The position numbers and the translations under genes were made by a program. From assembly GCF_001422485.1 (NCBI RefSeq), contig NZ_LMNF01000001.1, positions 565,900 through 629,899 on the forward strand: a stretch of 64,000 nt of DNA, given 5' to 3'. The DNA is from Agreia sp. Leaf283 (GTDB lineage: Bacteria; Actinomycetota; Actinomycetes; Actinomycetales; Microbacteriaceae). The notes under the pieces were generated by a model. The model worked only from the letters and a program-made list of their open reading frames with translations, made no database searches and had not been told where the DNA came from. Shown in pieces: positions 44,023 to 52,933 of this stretch. Each line of letters begins with the position of its first letter. Positions within the stretch are counted from its first letter, which is position 1.

Positions 44023-45402
44023 TCAGATGCGCGGCGAACGCTCCGAGACACGTGCGCTCACCAGCAGGGCCAGGATGCCGACCACCAGCGAGAACGCGAA
44101 GGTCGCCACGAACGACGGCTGGCTCCCCGGACTGCCGGCGACCGAGAACGCGACGGCTCCGAGCGCCAGCGCGATGGCGGCTCCACCCGAGTCGGCGATG
44201 GCGAGGGCCGAGGAATTGAACCCCTGCTCGGCCGGCGCCGAGTAGTCGAAGGTGAGCACCGTGATGCGCGGATAGGCGAAGCCCATTCCCGCTCCCCCGA
44301 CGAACCAGCCCCCGATGATGATCCACGCGGGCAGGTCGAGAGCGGTCACGAGCAGCACGATCGCGATCGCGATCGTCGCGCCGACAATGCCGATGCGGAT
44401 GGCGGTGCGGTGCGTGACCCGGTCGCCGAGGCGCCCCTGGACCACCGACGACGAACCCCAGGCCACTCCCGAGAAGCTGAGCGCGAGCCCGGCGAGCGCC
44501 GCCGTGAGGCCGAACCGCTCGGTGAGAACGTAGGGCAGGTAGACCTCGGCACCCATGAACGCGCCCGAGAGAAGACCCCGCACCGCGATCACGCTCGGGA
44601 GTCCTCGTCTGAGGCGCAGGCTGGCCGCGGGCAGCAGCGGCCGGAGGGCCACGAGCGCGACGACCAGGCCGCCGACGGCCAGCAGCCAGCGGCCCACGCC
44701 ATCCAGATCGGCGGCGATGTTCAGGCCCAGGATGGCGACGGCCAGCAGAACGGCCCACAGGGCCCGCGCGGCGCTGCTGCGACCGTCTGGCTCGAGCCGG
44801 TCGTGCGGCGCCATGCTGCGCATGGCCGGAAGCACCATCGCCATGGCAGGAACGACCAGCACGACGACGCCGAGGAACACCCAGCGCCAGCCGAGGTACT
44901 GGCCCACCACCCCGGCGATGAACGGTCCCACGAGCGCGGGAACGACCCAGGCCGCCGCGAAGGCGCCGAAGATCTTGGGCTGCAGGCTGGGAGGGTAGAT
45001 CTTGGCGACGATCACGTAGAGGGCCACGGTGAGCGCTCCGCCGCCGAGTCCCTGCACCAGCCGGCCGGCGACGAAGAGCGGCATCGATACGGACGTTCCC
45101 GCGATCACCAGACCGACCGCGAACAGGGCGACGGATGCGTAGAGCGCCTTCACGGGGCCCCGCCGGTCCGACCAGTCGCCGGCCAGCACCATGCCGATCA
45201 CGCCCGACGCGAGCGGGCCCGCGAAGGCCAGGGCGTAGAGGGCCAGCCCATCCAGATCGCGCGCGATCGCGGGCATGATCGTGGTGACGGCGAGCTGCTC
45301 GAAGGCGGCGATCACGATGAGCGCGCACGCGCCGATGCTCACCAGGCGGTACGGCCGGTCGAGGATGCTCTGGGATCGCGCGGCGGCCTCTGGCCTACTC
45401 AA
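44023..45402 (-). CDS. MFS transporter
   Basis: 459 residues, about 12-14 hydrophobic helices. VTTIMPAIARDLDGLALYAL, the motif A-like GDWSDRRGPVKAL, and RLVQGLGGGALTVALYVIVA are typical of MFS drug or metabolite exporters. The start is a TTG at 45402 inside the end of the upstream carboxypeptidase gene (8-base overlap), which suggests translational coupling. No alternative start near it is plausible. Substrate unknown. Confidence 0.88.
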   Translation of the reverse strand: MSRPEAAARSQSILDRPYRLVSIGACALIVIAAFEQLAVTTIMPAIARDLDGLALYALAFAGPLASGVIGMVLAGDWSDRRGPVKALYASVALFAVGLVIAGTSVSMPLFVAGRLVQGLGGGALTVALYVIVAKIYPPSLQPKIFGAFAAAWVVPALVGPFIAGVVGQYLGWRWVFLGVVVLVVPAMAMVLPAMRSMAPHDRLEPDGRSSAARALWAVLLAVAILGLNIAADLDGVGRWLLAVGGLVVALVALRPLLPAASLRLRRGLPSVIAVRGLLSGAFMGAEVYLPYVLTERFGLTAALAGLALSFSGVAWGSSSVVQGRLGDRVTHRTAIRIGIVGATIAIAIVLLVTALDLPAWIIIGGWFVGGAGMGFAYPRITVLTFDYSAPAEQGFNSSALAIADSGGAAIALALGAVAFSVAGSPGSQPSFVATFAFSLVVGILALLVSARVSERSPRI

Positions 45403-46318
45403 GGTAGCCGGGGGCGGCGGGCAGGCCGAAGAACTCTTCGAGTGTCGTGACGCCCTCGTTGTGCATCTGCGTCGCGAGGTCGACGCCGATGTAGCGGAAG
45501 TGCCACGGCTCGTACTCGTAGCCCGTGACCGCGGTCTTGTCTGCCGGATAGCTCAGCAGGTAGCCGAAGCGGTAGGCGTTGGCGGCCAGCCACAGGCCCG
45601 CGGTCGTCTCGCCGAAGCAGGGGCCGTCGAGGGAGCATCCACTGCCCGTGGCGAGGATGTCGATGGCCATGCCCGTCTGGTGCTCGCTGTAGCCGGGGCG
45701 GGCGCTGGTGAGGTCTGCCCCGGCCACGCCGAGCTGGGCGACGTAGCGGTTGTAGACGATCTCCTGGATGTCGTAGGCGCGGTAGCCGCTCTGGGCCACG
45801 AGCTGCTGGCCGATCTCGGCGGTCGCGGCGTCGGCCATGGAGGCGAGCGCGTCGGCGGCCTCCTGGCGCAGGGGGTAGCCGTAGGGGTTCGGGATGTCGG
45901 CGCGCAGGTCGACCAGGTCGGGCGGGATGTAGGTGGACGCGTTGGGAATCGGGCGCGTCTTGTTGACGACGAACCAGATGCTTGTGGGGTCGTCGATCGA
46001 GCGGGCCGACTTGTCGAAGCCGGCGGGCGCCGGCGCCGGGGCGGGCTCCTGCGGGGTCGCCGCGGCCGCGGTGAAGACGGGCGCCGGGATGAGCGTGGGC
46101 ATGGTCAACGAGGAGCTCGCGTCGCCCGCGGCAGAGATCGCGTCTGCAGCGACGGACGCATCGGCGTCGTTCCGCTGGGTCGTCGCGGACCACACCGCCG
46201 CCTCGCCTGCGATCACGAGCACGATGGCGACGAACCCGGCGATGAGCACACGGTTCTTGGAGCGGCGAGAGGGTTCGCGGCGCCGCAGTTCTCGGCGCGG
46301 TCTCAACTCGTTCACCAC
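45395..46318 (-). CDS. D-alanyl-D-alanine carboxypeptidase, VanY family
   Basis: 307 residues from a GTG. One N-terminal membrane helix (VLIAGFVAIVLVIAGEAAVW) anchors it, followed by an Ala/Pro linker. The peptidase M15B domain has QSGYRAYDIQ, ARPGYSEHQTGMAIDI (zinc ligands His and Asp) and EPWHFRYIG (catalytic Glu and zinc-binding His). These trim the terminal D-Ala from peptidoglycan precursors or cross-links. It overlaps the downstream MFS gene by 8 bases. No vanA-type ligase is nearby, so this is wall housekeeping and not a glycopeptide-resistance cassette. Confidence 0.92.
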   Translation of the reverse strand: MVNELRPRRELRRREPSRRSKNRVLIAGFVAIVLVIAGEAAVWSATTQRNDADASVAADAISAAGDASSSLTMPTLIPAPVFTAAAATPQEPAPAPAPAGFDKSARSIDDPTSIWFVVNKTRPIPNASTYIPPDLVDLRADIPNPYGYPLRQEAADALASMADAATAEIGQQLVAQSGYRAYDIQEIVYNRYVAQLGVAGADLTSARPGYSEHQTGMAIDILATGSGCSLDGPCFGETTAGLWLAANAYRFGYLLSYPADKTAVTGYEYEPWHFRYIGVDLATQMHNEGVTTLEEFFGLPAAPGYLE

Positions 46319-46475
46319 CCCACCCTACGGGGCAAGCCCGCGTTTGCCTGAGACCGCCGATCGCGTGGTTGAGAAGCGCATTCACGGGGTGTAAATTTGC
46401 AGTCCGCGCAAGTTTGTCGACGCTCTGTTCGCGCTCTCCCCTTCTTTCCTTTCACCTCTTCGCTCAGGACTCCTC

Positions 46476-48344
46476 ATGCCACGCACGAATGGCGCCGCCT
46501 CAGGCCGCGCAAAAAGCACCAGCGCGGACCGCGCACGGGCCGCCGCCGAGTCGGGCGGAGTGCTCTCGCCCCGCCAGATCAAATTCATCATCTTCGGACT
46601 GATGGCCGGCATGTTCCTGGCCGCTCTCGACCAGTCGATCGTCGGAACCTCGATGCGCACGATCGGCGACGACCTCAAGGGCCAGGACCAGCAGGCCTGG
46701 GTCACCACGGCCTACCTCGTGGTCTCGACCATCGCGACACCGATCTACGGCAAGCTCAGCGACATCTTCGGTCGCCGCCCCCTCTACATCATCGCCATCT
46801 CGATCTTCATCCTCGGATCGCTGCTGGCCGGCATCTCGACGTCGATGCTCGAGCTCGCGGGCTTCCGCGCCATTCAGGGTCTGGGCGCCGGCGGGCTCAT
46901 GTCGCTCGCCCTCACCGTGATGGGCGACATCCTCGCGCCTCGCGAACGTGCCAAGTACCAGGGGTACTTCCTCGCCGTCTTCGGCGTCTCGAGTGTGCTG
47001 GGCCCGCTGCTCGGCGGCCTGATCTCCGGCACCAACGAGATCTTCTTCATCACGGGATGGCGCTGGATCTTCCTGCTCAACCTTCCCGTTGCCGCCATCG
47101 CCATGGTGCTCGTGGTCAGCTTCCTGCACATTCCGCACACGCGCCGCGACACCCGCATCGACTGGTGGGGTGCCGCGTTCATCGTCATGGGAATCGCACC
47201 GCTGCTGCTCGTGGCCGAGAACGGCCGTGACTGGGGCTGGGGATCCGTCGGGGCGTTCGCCTGCTACATCATCGGCGCCGTCGGCATCGTGGCGTTCATC
47301 CTCGTCGAGCGCCGCATGGGCAGCAACGCGCTGATTCCGCTGTCGCTGTTCCGCTCCTCCACCTTCTCGATGGCGAGCGTCATCGGCACCCTCGTCGGCT
47401 TCGGCATGTTCGGCGGCATGCTCACCCTGCCGCTCTACCTGCAGATCGTGAACGGCGCCACGCCCACCGAGTCCGGCCTCCTGATGATTCCGATGGTCGT
47501 CGGCCTGATGATCGCCTCCATCGTTTCTGGTCAGGTGATCGCCCGCACGGGCAAGTACAAGATCTTCCCCATCGTCGGCACGTTCCTCATGTCGGCCGCG
47601 TTCTTCTACCTGACGTTCGCCACGGCGACCAGCGGCGTCATCTTCATCATGGGCGGCATGCTGATGCTCGGACTGGGTCTCGGCCAGCTGATGCAGACGC
47701 TGACCATCGCCAGCCAGAACTCGGTCGGCCCGCGCGACATCGGCGTGGCCACGAGCGCGGCCACGTTCTTCCGCCAGATCGGTGGAACGCTGGGCACGGC
47801 CGTGATCTTCTCGGTCGTCTTCTCCCGCGCTCCCGGCGCGATCAAGACGGCCTTCGGCGATCCGGATGTCGTGGCCGGCATCACCGCGGCGAGCCAGGAC
47901 CCGAAGGTGGTCGCGGATCAGGCGAACGTCGACGTGCTCACGCAGATCCAGCTGGCGCAGTCCGGCCAGCCCAACACGCTCGGCGAGGCACTGAACGGCG
48001 ACACGTCGTTCCTGAACCTGATCGATCCCCGCCTGGCCCGTCCGTTCCTCGACGGCTTCTCGAGCGCCATGGTGACCGGCTTCTACATCAGCCTCGGCGT
48101 CGTGCTCCTGGCGTTCCTGCTGAGCTGGTTCCTCAAGGCGACTCCCCTGCGCCAGAAGTCGGCACTGCAGGAGGCCTCGGACGATGCGGCCGCTCTGGCG
48201 GCGTCGAAGAACTCCTCCGACGCCGAGCGCGAGGATGCGGCTGCTCTAGAGATGCAGCTCGAGGCATCCCGCGCCGCCGGCCAGGCCGGAGCGATGATCG
48301 AGCCCACGACTGGAAGCGTGCCCGCGCAGAAGCCGCGGGAGTAG
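46476..48344 (+). CDS. DHA2-family (14-helix) MFS drug exporter
   Basis: 622 residues, long for the group because of a charged C-terminal tail of about 75 residues. Motif A-like YGKLSDIFGRRPLYI, motif C-like FGVSSVLGPLLGGLI, and GRAIQ-type FRAIQGLGAGGLMSLAL define the EmrB/QacA group. LDQSIVGTSMRTIGDDL is the helix 1 signature containing the acidic residue. It probably exports lipophilic compounds. There is no adjacent regulator. Confidence 0.92.
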   Translation: MPRTNGAASGRAKSTSADRARAAAESGGVLSPRQIKFIIFGLMAGMFLAALDQSIVGTSMRTIGDDLKGQDQQAWVTTAYLVVSTIATPIYGKLSDIFGRRPLYIIAISIFILGSLLAGISTSMLELAGFRAIQGLGAGGLMSLALTVMGDILAPRERAKYQGYFLAVFGVSSVLGPLLGGLISGTNEIFFITGWRWIFLLNLPVAAIAMVLVVSFLHIPHTRRDTRIDWWGAAFIVMGIAPLLLVAENGRDWGWGSVGAFACYIIGAVGIVAFILVERRMGSNALIPLSLFRSSTFSMASVIGTLVGFGMFGGMLTLPLYLQIVNGATPTESGLLMIPMVVGLMIASIVSGQVIARTGKYKIFPIVGTFLMSAAFFYLTFATATSGVIFIMGGMLMLGLGLGQLMQTLTIASQNSVGPRDIGVATSAATFFRQIGGTLGTAVIFSVVFSRAPGAIKTAFGDPDVVAGITAASQDPKVVADQANVDVLTQIQLAQSGQPNTLGEALNGDTSFLNLIDPRLARPFLDGFSSAMVTGFYISLGVVLLAFLLSWFLKATPLRQKSALQEASDDAAALAASKNSSDAEREDAAALEMQLEASRAAGQAGAMIEPTTGSVPAQKPRE

Positions 48345-48368
48345 CTCGGAGCCCTGCGCATATGCATC

Positions 48369-48405
48369 GACCGCTCCGACAGGTTTGACACCCGTCGGAG
48401 CGGTC
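48369..48405 (+). terminator. Hairpin terminator after the DHA2 exporter
   Basis: GACCGCTCCGAC (48369-48380) pairs perfectly with GTCGGAGCGGTC (48394-48405) around a 13-base loop. It lies 24 bases past the stop codon. Confidence 0.75.
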
Positions 48406-48424
48406 GCCTACCGTTGTGAGATTG

Positions 48425-48444
48425 CGGAGAGAGCGCTCTCTCCG
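48425..48444. promoter_or_regulatory. Perfect 20-bp LacI-type operator
   Basis: CGGAGAGAGCGCTCTCTCCG is a perfect palindrome with a central GCGC, similar in form to the CebR operator (GGGAGCGCTCCC) that controls cello-oligosaccharide genes in actinobacteria. It lies 25 bases before the GH1 start. Confidence 0.85.
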
Positions 48445-48469
48445 ACGCTACAGAGGAGCACTCCACACC

Positions 48470-49897
48470 ATGTCGCTCGACGCACCCACGTTCTCGTCCT
48501 TCCCTCCCGGCTTCATCTGGGGCTCGGCCACGGCCGCCGCCCAGATCGAGGGTGCGGCGCACGAGGGCGGCAAGGAGGACTCCGTGTGGGATGCGTTCGC
48601 GCGCGTTCCCCACGCGATCATCAACGGCGACACCCCCGAGGTCGCCGTCGACCACTACCACCGCTTCGAGCACGACGTGGCGATCATGAAGGAACTGGGG
48701 CTCGACTCCTACCGCTTCTCGACCAGCTGGTCGCGCATCAAGCCCGGAGACCGCGAGTTCAACCGCACCGGGCTCGACTTCTACTCGCGCCTCGTCGACG
48801 AGCTGCTCGGCGCGGGCATCCTGCCCTGGCTCACCCTCTACCACTGGGATCTGCCCCAGGCGGTCGAGGAGCAGGGCGGCTGGGCCAACCGCGACACGGC
48901 CTACCGCTTCCGCGACTACGCCGAGGGCGTCTACGCGGTCCTCGGCGATCGGGTGGAGCACTGGACCACGTTCAACGAACCGTTCTGCTCTGCCCTGCTC
49001 GGATACGGCGCCGGCGTGCACGCACCCGGCCGTCGCGAGCCGCTGGCCGCCATCCAGGCCGTGCATCACCACCACCTGGCCCACGGCCTCGCGGTGAATC
49101 GCCTGCGCGAACTCGGCGCCCAGAACCTCGGCGTCACCTTCAACCTGACGAACGCGATCCCCGCCGACGCGGCCGATCCCGTCGACGTCGATGCGGCCCG
49201 CCGCCTCGACGGCATGATGAACCGCATCTTCCTCGACCCCGTGCTGCGCGGGGCCTACCCCGCCGATGTCACCGACGACCTTGCGGCCGCCGGCATCCCG
49301 TTGTCGGAGATCGTGCGCGACGGCGACCTCGAGATCATCTCGGCACCCATCGACTTCCTCGGCATCAACCACTACCACGACGACGTCGTGAGCGGTCATC
49401 CGCTGGGCGAGGGCGCCATCGACCCGCACCTCGTCGACACCGGGCGCCCCCTGAGCTCGCCGTTCGTGGGCTCCGAGTTCCTGACGTTCCCGAGCCGCGG
49501 CCTGCCGCGCACGGCCATGGACTGGGAGGTGAACCCCGACGGACTGCGCCACCTTCTCGTGCGCCTCGGCCACGAGTACCCGAACCTGCCGCCGCTGTTC
49601 ATGACCGAGAACGGCGCGGCCTACGACGACGTCGTGTCTTCTGACGGTGAAGTGCACGACCCGGAACGGGCCGCGTTCATCCTGGCGCACGTGTCCGCCG
49701 TGGCGGAGGCGATCGCCGAGGGCGCGGATGTTCGTGGGTACTTCGTGTGGTCGCTGCTCGACAACTTCGAGTGGGCCTGGGGCTACGACAAGCGCTTCGG
49801 CATCGTGCGCGTCGACTACGACACGCAGGAGCGCACGATCAAGGACTCCGGACGCGCGTTCGCGGCCGTGTTCGCGGGCCGACCCGCCGCCGAATAG
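48470..49897 (+). CDS. bglA: GH1 beta-glucosidase
   Basis: 475 residues, standard size. GFIWGSATAAAQIEGAAHEG starts the barrel. TFNEPFCSALLGY contains the acid/base Glu, and LFMTENGAAYDD the nucleophile Glu of the family-1 glycosidases. No signal peptide, so it cleaves imported cellobiose or other beta-glucosides in the cytoplasm. A perfect LacI-type palindrome lies between the promoter region and the start, pointing to induction by the substrate. A LacI-family gene lies 0.7 kb downstream, but no matching sugar transporter is adjacent. Confidence 0.94.
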   Translation: MSLDAPTFSSFPPGFIWGSATAAAQIEGAAHEGGKEDSVWDAFARVPHAIINGDTPEVAVDHYHRFEHDVAIMKELGLDSYRFSTSWSRIKPGDREFNRTGLDFYSRLVDELLGAGILPWLTLYHWDLPQAVEEQGGWANRDTAYRFRDYAEGVYAVLGDRVEHWTTFNEPFCSALLGYGAGVHAPGRREPLAAIQAVHHHHLAHGLAVNRLRELGAQNLGVTFNLTNAIPADAADPVDVDAARRLDGMMNRIFLDPVLRGAYPADVTDDLAAAGIPLSEIVRDGDLEIISAPIDFLGINHYHDDVVSGHPLGEGAIDPHLVDTGRPLSSPFVGSEFLTFPSRGLPRTAMDWEVNPDGLRHLLVRLGHEYPNLPPLFMTENGAAYDDVVSSDGEVHDPERAAFILAHVSAVAEAIAEGADVRGYFVWSLLDNFEWAWGYDKRFGIVRVDYDTQERTIKDSGRAFAAVFAGRPAAE

Positions 49898-49916
49898 CGG
49901 CGCCGCGCATCCGGCC

Positions 49917-49989
49917 GCGCCTGTTGCCGTTCGCGACGCCTGTTGCCGGGCGCCGGGTAACAGACGTCGCTCCGGGCAACAGACGCGAC
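49917..49989. terminator. Long imperfect hairpin between convergent genes
   Basis: Left arm with two CCTGTTGCC blocks pairs with a right arm having (T/C)AACAGACG blocks. About 28 of 34 arm positions match. It probably ends both the GH1 gene (+) and the VOC gene (-). Confidence 0.65.
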
Positions 49990-50010
49990 CGCGGGTCAGG
50001 TGGCGGCGGG

Positions 50011-50469
50011 TCAGGTGTTCGTGCCGAAGTCCGGGTTCGACTCGCGGGTCTCTAGCGAGTCGAGTTCCTGGAAGATCGTGAGCTGCAGGCCGGCCGGCGC
50101 ATCGAGGCGCGAGTTGACCGAGCGCCACGGCGTCTCGCGCGGCTCGGCGATCAATTCGGCACCGGCCGTCACGAGATCGGCGGTGACCGACGGTGAGTCG
50201 TCGACCTCGAAGGCGATCCGGATGCGCGCGCTCGGCTTTCCCTCGGCCTCGACACGGTCGATCATGCGCACCTGCGCGGGGTTGGAGATCTCGAGGGTCG
50301 CGATGCCGGCGTTGAGGATCATGACCTTCGCATCGCCCTCCCCCTCGTAGGCGGCCTGCTCGCTGAGGCCGAGCGCATCGCGATAGAACGCGACGGCGGC
50401 GTCGTAGTCTTCGGCCTCGACCACGAGGCGCAGCTGGCGAACGGAGGTGGGCGGAATCGATTCGGTCAT
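50011..50469 (-). CDS. VOC-superfamily protein (glyoxalase/bleomycin resistance-like)
   Basis: 152 residues. RQLRLVVEAEDYDAAVAFYRDALGLSEQ is the first beta-alpha-beta module, and the second half has EVDDSPSVTADLVTAGAELIAEP, RSVNSRLDAPAGLQLTIFQE. These are metal- or ligand-binding VOC folds. Reaction not assignable. It is divergent from the LacI-family gene. Confidence 0.85.
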   Translation of the reverse strand: MTESIPPTSVRQLRLVVEAEDYDAAVAFYRDALGLSEQAAYEGEGDAKVMILNAGIATLEISNPAQVRMIDRVEAEGKPSARIRIAFEVDDSPSVTADLVTAGAELIAEPRETPWRSVNSRLDAPAGLQLTIFQELDSLETRESNPDFGTNT

Positions 50470-50562
50470 ACAGTGAGCCTACGAGCGCATCTCGGCTCGC
50501 CTGCGCTGAGGCCGAAGTTCGCGCTTCTAGAATGGGACCCTCTCATCAGAAGGGCTCCGTCA

Positions 50563-51612
50563 ATGACGATCGACCAGTCAGAGCAGGCGACCACCCCGCA
50601 GGCGCCCACGCTCGAGATGGTCGCGCACGTCGCCGGAGTGTCACGCGCCACGGTGTCGCGAGTCGTCAACGGCTCGACCGCGGTCACCCCGCAGGTGACC
50701 GCCCTGGTGAACGCCGCCATCGAGAAGCTCAACTACGTGCCCAACCGTGCTGCCCGTTCGCTCGCCAGTCGGCGCACGAACGTGATCGCGCTCATCGTTC
50801 CCGAACAGACGTCGACCGTCTTCAGCGACCCCTTCTTCGCGTCCGTCATCCAGGGCGTCGCCGTCTACCTCAACGACACCGATTACACGCTCAATCTGCT
50901 CATCGCGTCGGAATCCTCGAGCGACAAGACCCGGCGATATCTACTCGGCGGAAACGTCGACGGAGCGCTCGTCGTATCGCACCACTCCGGCGACCACTCC
51001 TACACGCGCCTCGGCCAGAAGCTGCCGATCGTCTTCGGAGGCCGACCCCTGACTCCTGAACTCGACGACAGCTACTTCGTCGACGTCGACAACGTGGCCG
51101 CCGCGCGCTCTGCGACAGGGCACCTCATCAGCCTCGGCCGCACCCGCATCGCCACCGTGGCCGGCCCCCAGGACATGCCGCCCGGCGTCGACCGGTTGCG
51201 CGGCTGGCGCGAGGCCATGGATGCCGCAGGGCTCGCCGACGACCTCGTCGAGATCGGCGGCTTCTCGCCCGCGTCGGGGGCGGATGCGATCGGTCGGCTG
51301 CTCGACCGCGACGCGTCGATCGACGCGGTCTTCTTCGCGAACGACCAGATGGCGGCGGGGGCCTACCCGGTGCTGCGCGAACGGGGACGGGCGATTCCCG
51401 GCGACATCGCCGTGGCGGGGTTCGACGACGATCCGCTCGGCACCGCGCTGAGCCCGACGCTCACCACCGTGCACCAGCCCTCGTCGGAACTCGGTGCGGG
51501 CATGGCCGCCGCCCTCGTGCGGCTGATCGCGGGCGACACGCTCGAGCACGAACAGATCATGTCGACCACGCTGGTGATCCGAGAGTCGTCGGGAGGCGAG
51601 CCGACCGCGTAG
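50563..51612 (+). CDS. LacI-family transcriptional regulator
   Basis: 349 residues from ATG 50563 behind AGAAGGG. N-terminal HTH: TLEMVAHVAGVSRATVSRVVNGSTAVTP, followed by hinge helix (YVPNRAARSLASRRTN) and a periplasmic-binding-protein-like sugar-sensing core (FFASVIQGVAVYLNDTDYTL..., PGDIAVAGFDDDPLGTALSPTLTTVHQP). It is the nearest full regulator of the LacI class to the operator before the GH1 gene, 0.7 kb away, and could be its repressor. This pairing is an inference. Confidence 0.92.
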   Translation: MTIDQSEQATTPQAPTLEMVAHVAGVSRATVSRVVNGSTAVTPQVTALVNAAIEKLNYVPNRAARSLASRRTNVIALIVPEQTSTVFSDPFFASVIQGVAVYLNDTDYTLNLLIASESSSDKTRRYLLGGNVDGALVVSHHSGDHSYTRLGQKLPIVFGGRPLTPELDDSYFVDVDNVAAARSATGHLISLGRTRIATVAGPQDMPPGVDRLRGWREAMDAAGLADDLVEIGGFSPASGADAIGRLLDRDASIDAVFFANDQMAAGAYPVLRERGRAIPGDIAVAGFDDDPLGTALSPTLTTVHQPSSELGAGMAAALVRLIAGDTLEHEQIMSTTLVIRESSGGEPTA

Positions 51613-51629
51613 GCCGCCCTTTCCACTGC

Positions 51630-51663
51630 GCTGATCGAGTAGGCCGGCCACGGCCGTATCGAG
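51630..51663 (-). repeat. 34-bp intergenic repeat (family B)
   Basis: Reverse complement matches 62666-62699 at 32 of 34 positions. It begins GCTGATCGAGTAGGCCGGCC and ends CGGCCGTATCGAG. The inner GGCCGGCC(A)CGGCC stretch is palindromic. Confidence 0.88.
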
Positions 51664-51803
51664 ATCGACTCGCGAATGGTCTCCTAATAAACGTGACCCC
51701 ACCATGCGCTGATCGAGTGGCCGCGCGAGGAACGATCCGGTGTTATCGAAATCCTTCCCACGGTGGCGTCGATACGGCAGCTTCGTGGCCTACTCGACAG
51801 CTC

Positions 51804-51866
51804 AACGGGCGGAGATGAGCGCATCCGAGCCGAATACTGCGTTGGTGTGGCGTATCTCCGCCCGTT
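51804..51866 (-). repeat. 63-bp palindromic intergenic repeat (family C)
   Basis: Reverse complement matches 62587-62649 at about 52 of 63 positions. Both ends are GGGCGGAGAT-like inverted arms, so the RNA would fold as a hairpin with a long loop. Confidence 0.85.
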
Positions 51867-52140
51867 CGCCAGGTTGGGCGGAGATGTCGAGCTACCGGCC
51901 GCCTCTGCGTCCCGGTAGGCAGCAATATCCGGCCGAGGGGTCACCTGACGTGACCCACCCACTGCGCCGGTCGTGTGACGCACTGAAGTGCGGAAAGTGG
52001 CCGCCTCGCCGACGGTCGACGCGGCACCAGCGCAGAACAGCGCCCCCCCACCACCGAGAGGCGAAGCGGCTTAACCGCTCGATACGCCGGCTCCTTCGTC
52101 GCGCGACTACTCGACCGGCTCAGGGTGCAGAGGCGCGCGA

Positions 52141-52797
52141 CTACTCGGCCGGCGCGGAGGGCGCGGGGGCTGTCGGGCCGAGGCCCACGGCGGGCAGGAT
52201 GATGCCGTCGATGATGGTGATCAGGAACTCGCGGTCGACGGGCTTGCGCAGGATCAGCGATCGATACGCCACCATCGACGGCGAGATCAGCGAGATGAGC
52301 TGGATGTCGGTGTCGGACGAGATCTCGCCGCGCTCGATAGCCCGGTTCAGCAGCATGCGGTTGATGCGGGCACGCGGTTCGACAATGGCCTCGTTGGCCG
52401 CGTCGGCGAGTTCGGGCGCCGACGAGAGCATCGACGCGAGGCCGGCCATCACCTTGAGCTTGCGCTCGGCGTCGTGAATCGACGGGGGTCGGATCATAGC
52501 GACGAGATCGCCGCGCAGGGTGCCGGTGTCGGGAATCGCAAGCGAGTCGAGGTCGCCCTTCTTCATGCATGCCACCGCATCGAGCACGAGCTCGTTCTTC
52601 GAGGTCCACCTGCGGTAGACCGTGGCCTTGCCCGCGCCGGCGCGGGAGGCGACCATGTCGATCGTCATACCGTCGAAGCCGGTCTCGGCGAGAACCTCGA
52701 CCGCGGCATCCAGAATCTGCTGGTCTTTGGCAGGGTCTCGCCTGCGGCCGAGTTTGGGGGCGTCACTACTCGTGTGAACGTCGTCGAGCTGCGTCAT
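52141..52797 (-). CDS. TetR-family regulator of the adjacent DHA2 exporter
   Basis: 218 residues behind AAGGAG. HTH: FDGMTIDMVASRAGAGKATVYRRWTSK, followed by a helical ligand domain. It is divergent from a 14-helix exporter across a 136-bp gap that contains four GGAACT boxes at 16-bp spacing. This is the classic layout of a drug-sensing repressor and its pump. Confidence 0.93.
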   Translation of the reverse strand: MTQLDDVHTSSDAPKLGRRRDPAKDQQILDAAVEVLAETGFDGMTIDMVASRAGAGKATVYRRWTSKNELVLDAVACMKKGDLDSLAIPDTGTLRGDLVAMIRPPSIHDAERKLKVMAGLASMLSSAPELADAANEAIVEPRARINRMLLNRAIERGEISSDTDIQLISLISPSMVAYRSLILRKPVDREFLITIIDGIILPAVGLGPTAPAPSAPAE

Positions 52798-52854
52798 TGC
52801 GCTCGTCTCCTTCTGTTGTCCGCGATGTGCTGCTGCACCTACTCTAGCAATTAG

Positions 52855-52918
52855 GGAACTGTTAAGAATCGGAACTGGATAAATTCGGAACTGCGGCTAT
52901 CCGGAACTCTGGAGTTTC
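52855..52918. promoter_or_regulatory. Four 16-bp operator-like repeats
   Basis: GGAACT occurs at 52855, 52871, 52887 and 52903, exactly 16 bp apart, with partly conserved A/T-rich positions between (ending ATC, TTC, TCC, TTC). It fills most of the TetR/DHA2 intergenic space and probably binds the TetR regulator in several units. TATATG at 52921 is a likely -10 box 8 bases before the exporter ATG. Confidence 0.75.
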
Positions 52919-52933
52919 GTATATGCTGGCCCC

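Larger units (their letters stand above)
51613..52140. other. Repeat-rich gene-free region
   Basis: About 528 bases with no supported gene. It holds the 34-bp repeat at 51630-51663 (matches 62666-62699), the palindromic 63-bp element at 51804-51866 (matches 62587-62649), degenerate GATCGAGTGGCC and GGGCGGAGAT fragments, and the end of the TetR gene at its right side. Confidence 0.6.

Noticed and set aside
45395-46318. Glycopeptide resistance cassette suggested by the VanY-like gene
   Set aside because: No VanA/H/X or VanRS genes are adjacent. VanY-type carboxypeptidases are common housekeeping wall enzymes in actinobacteria.
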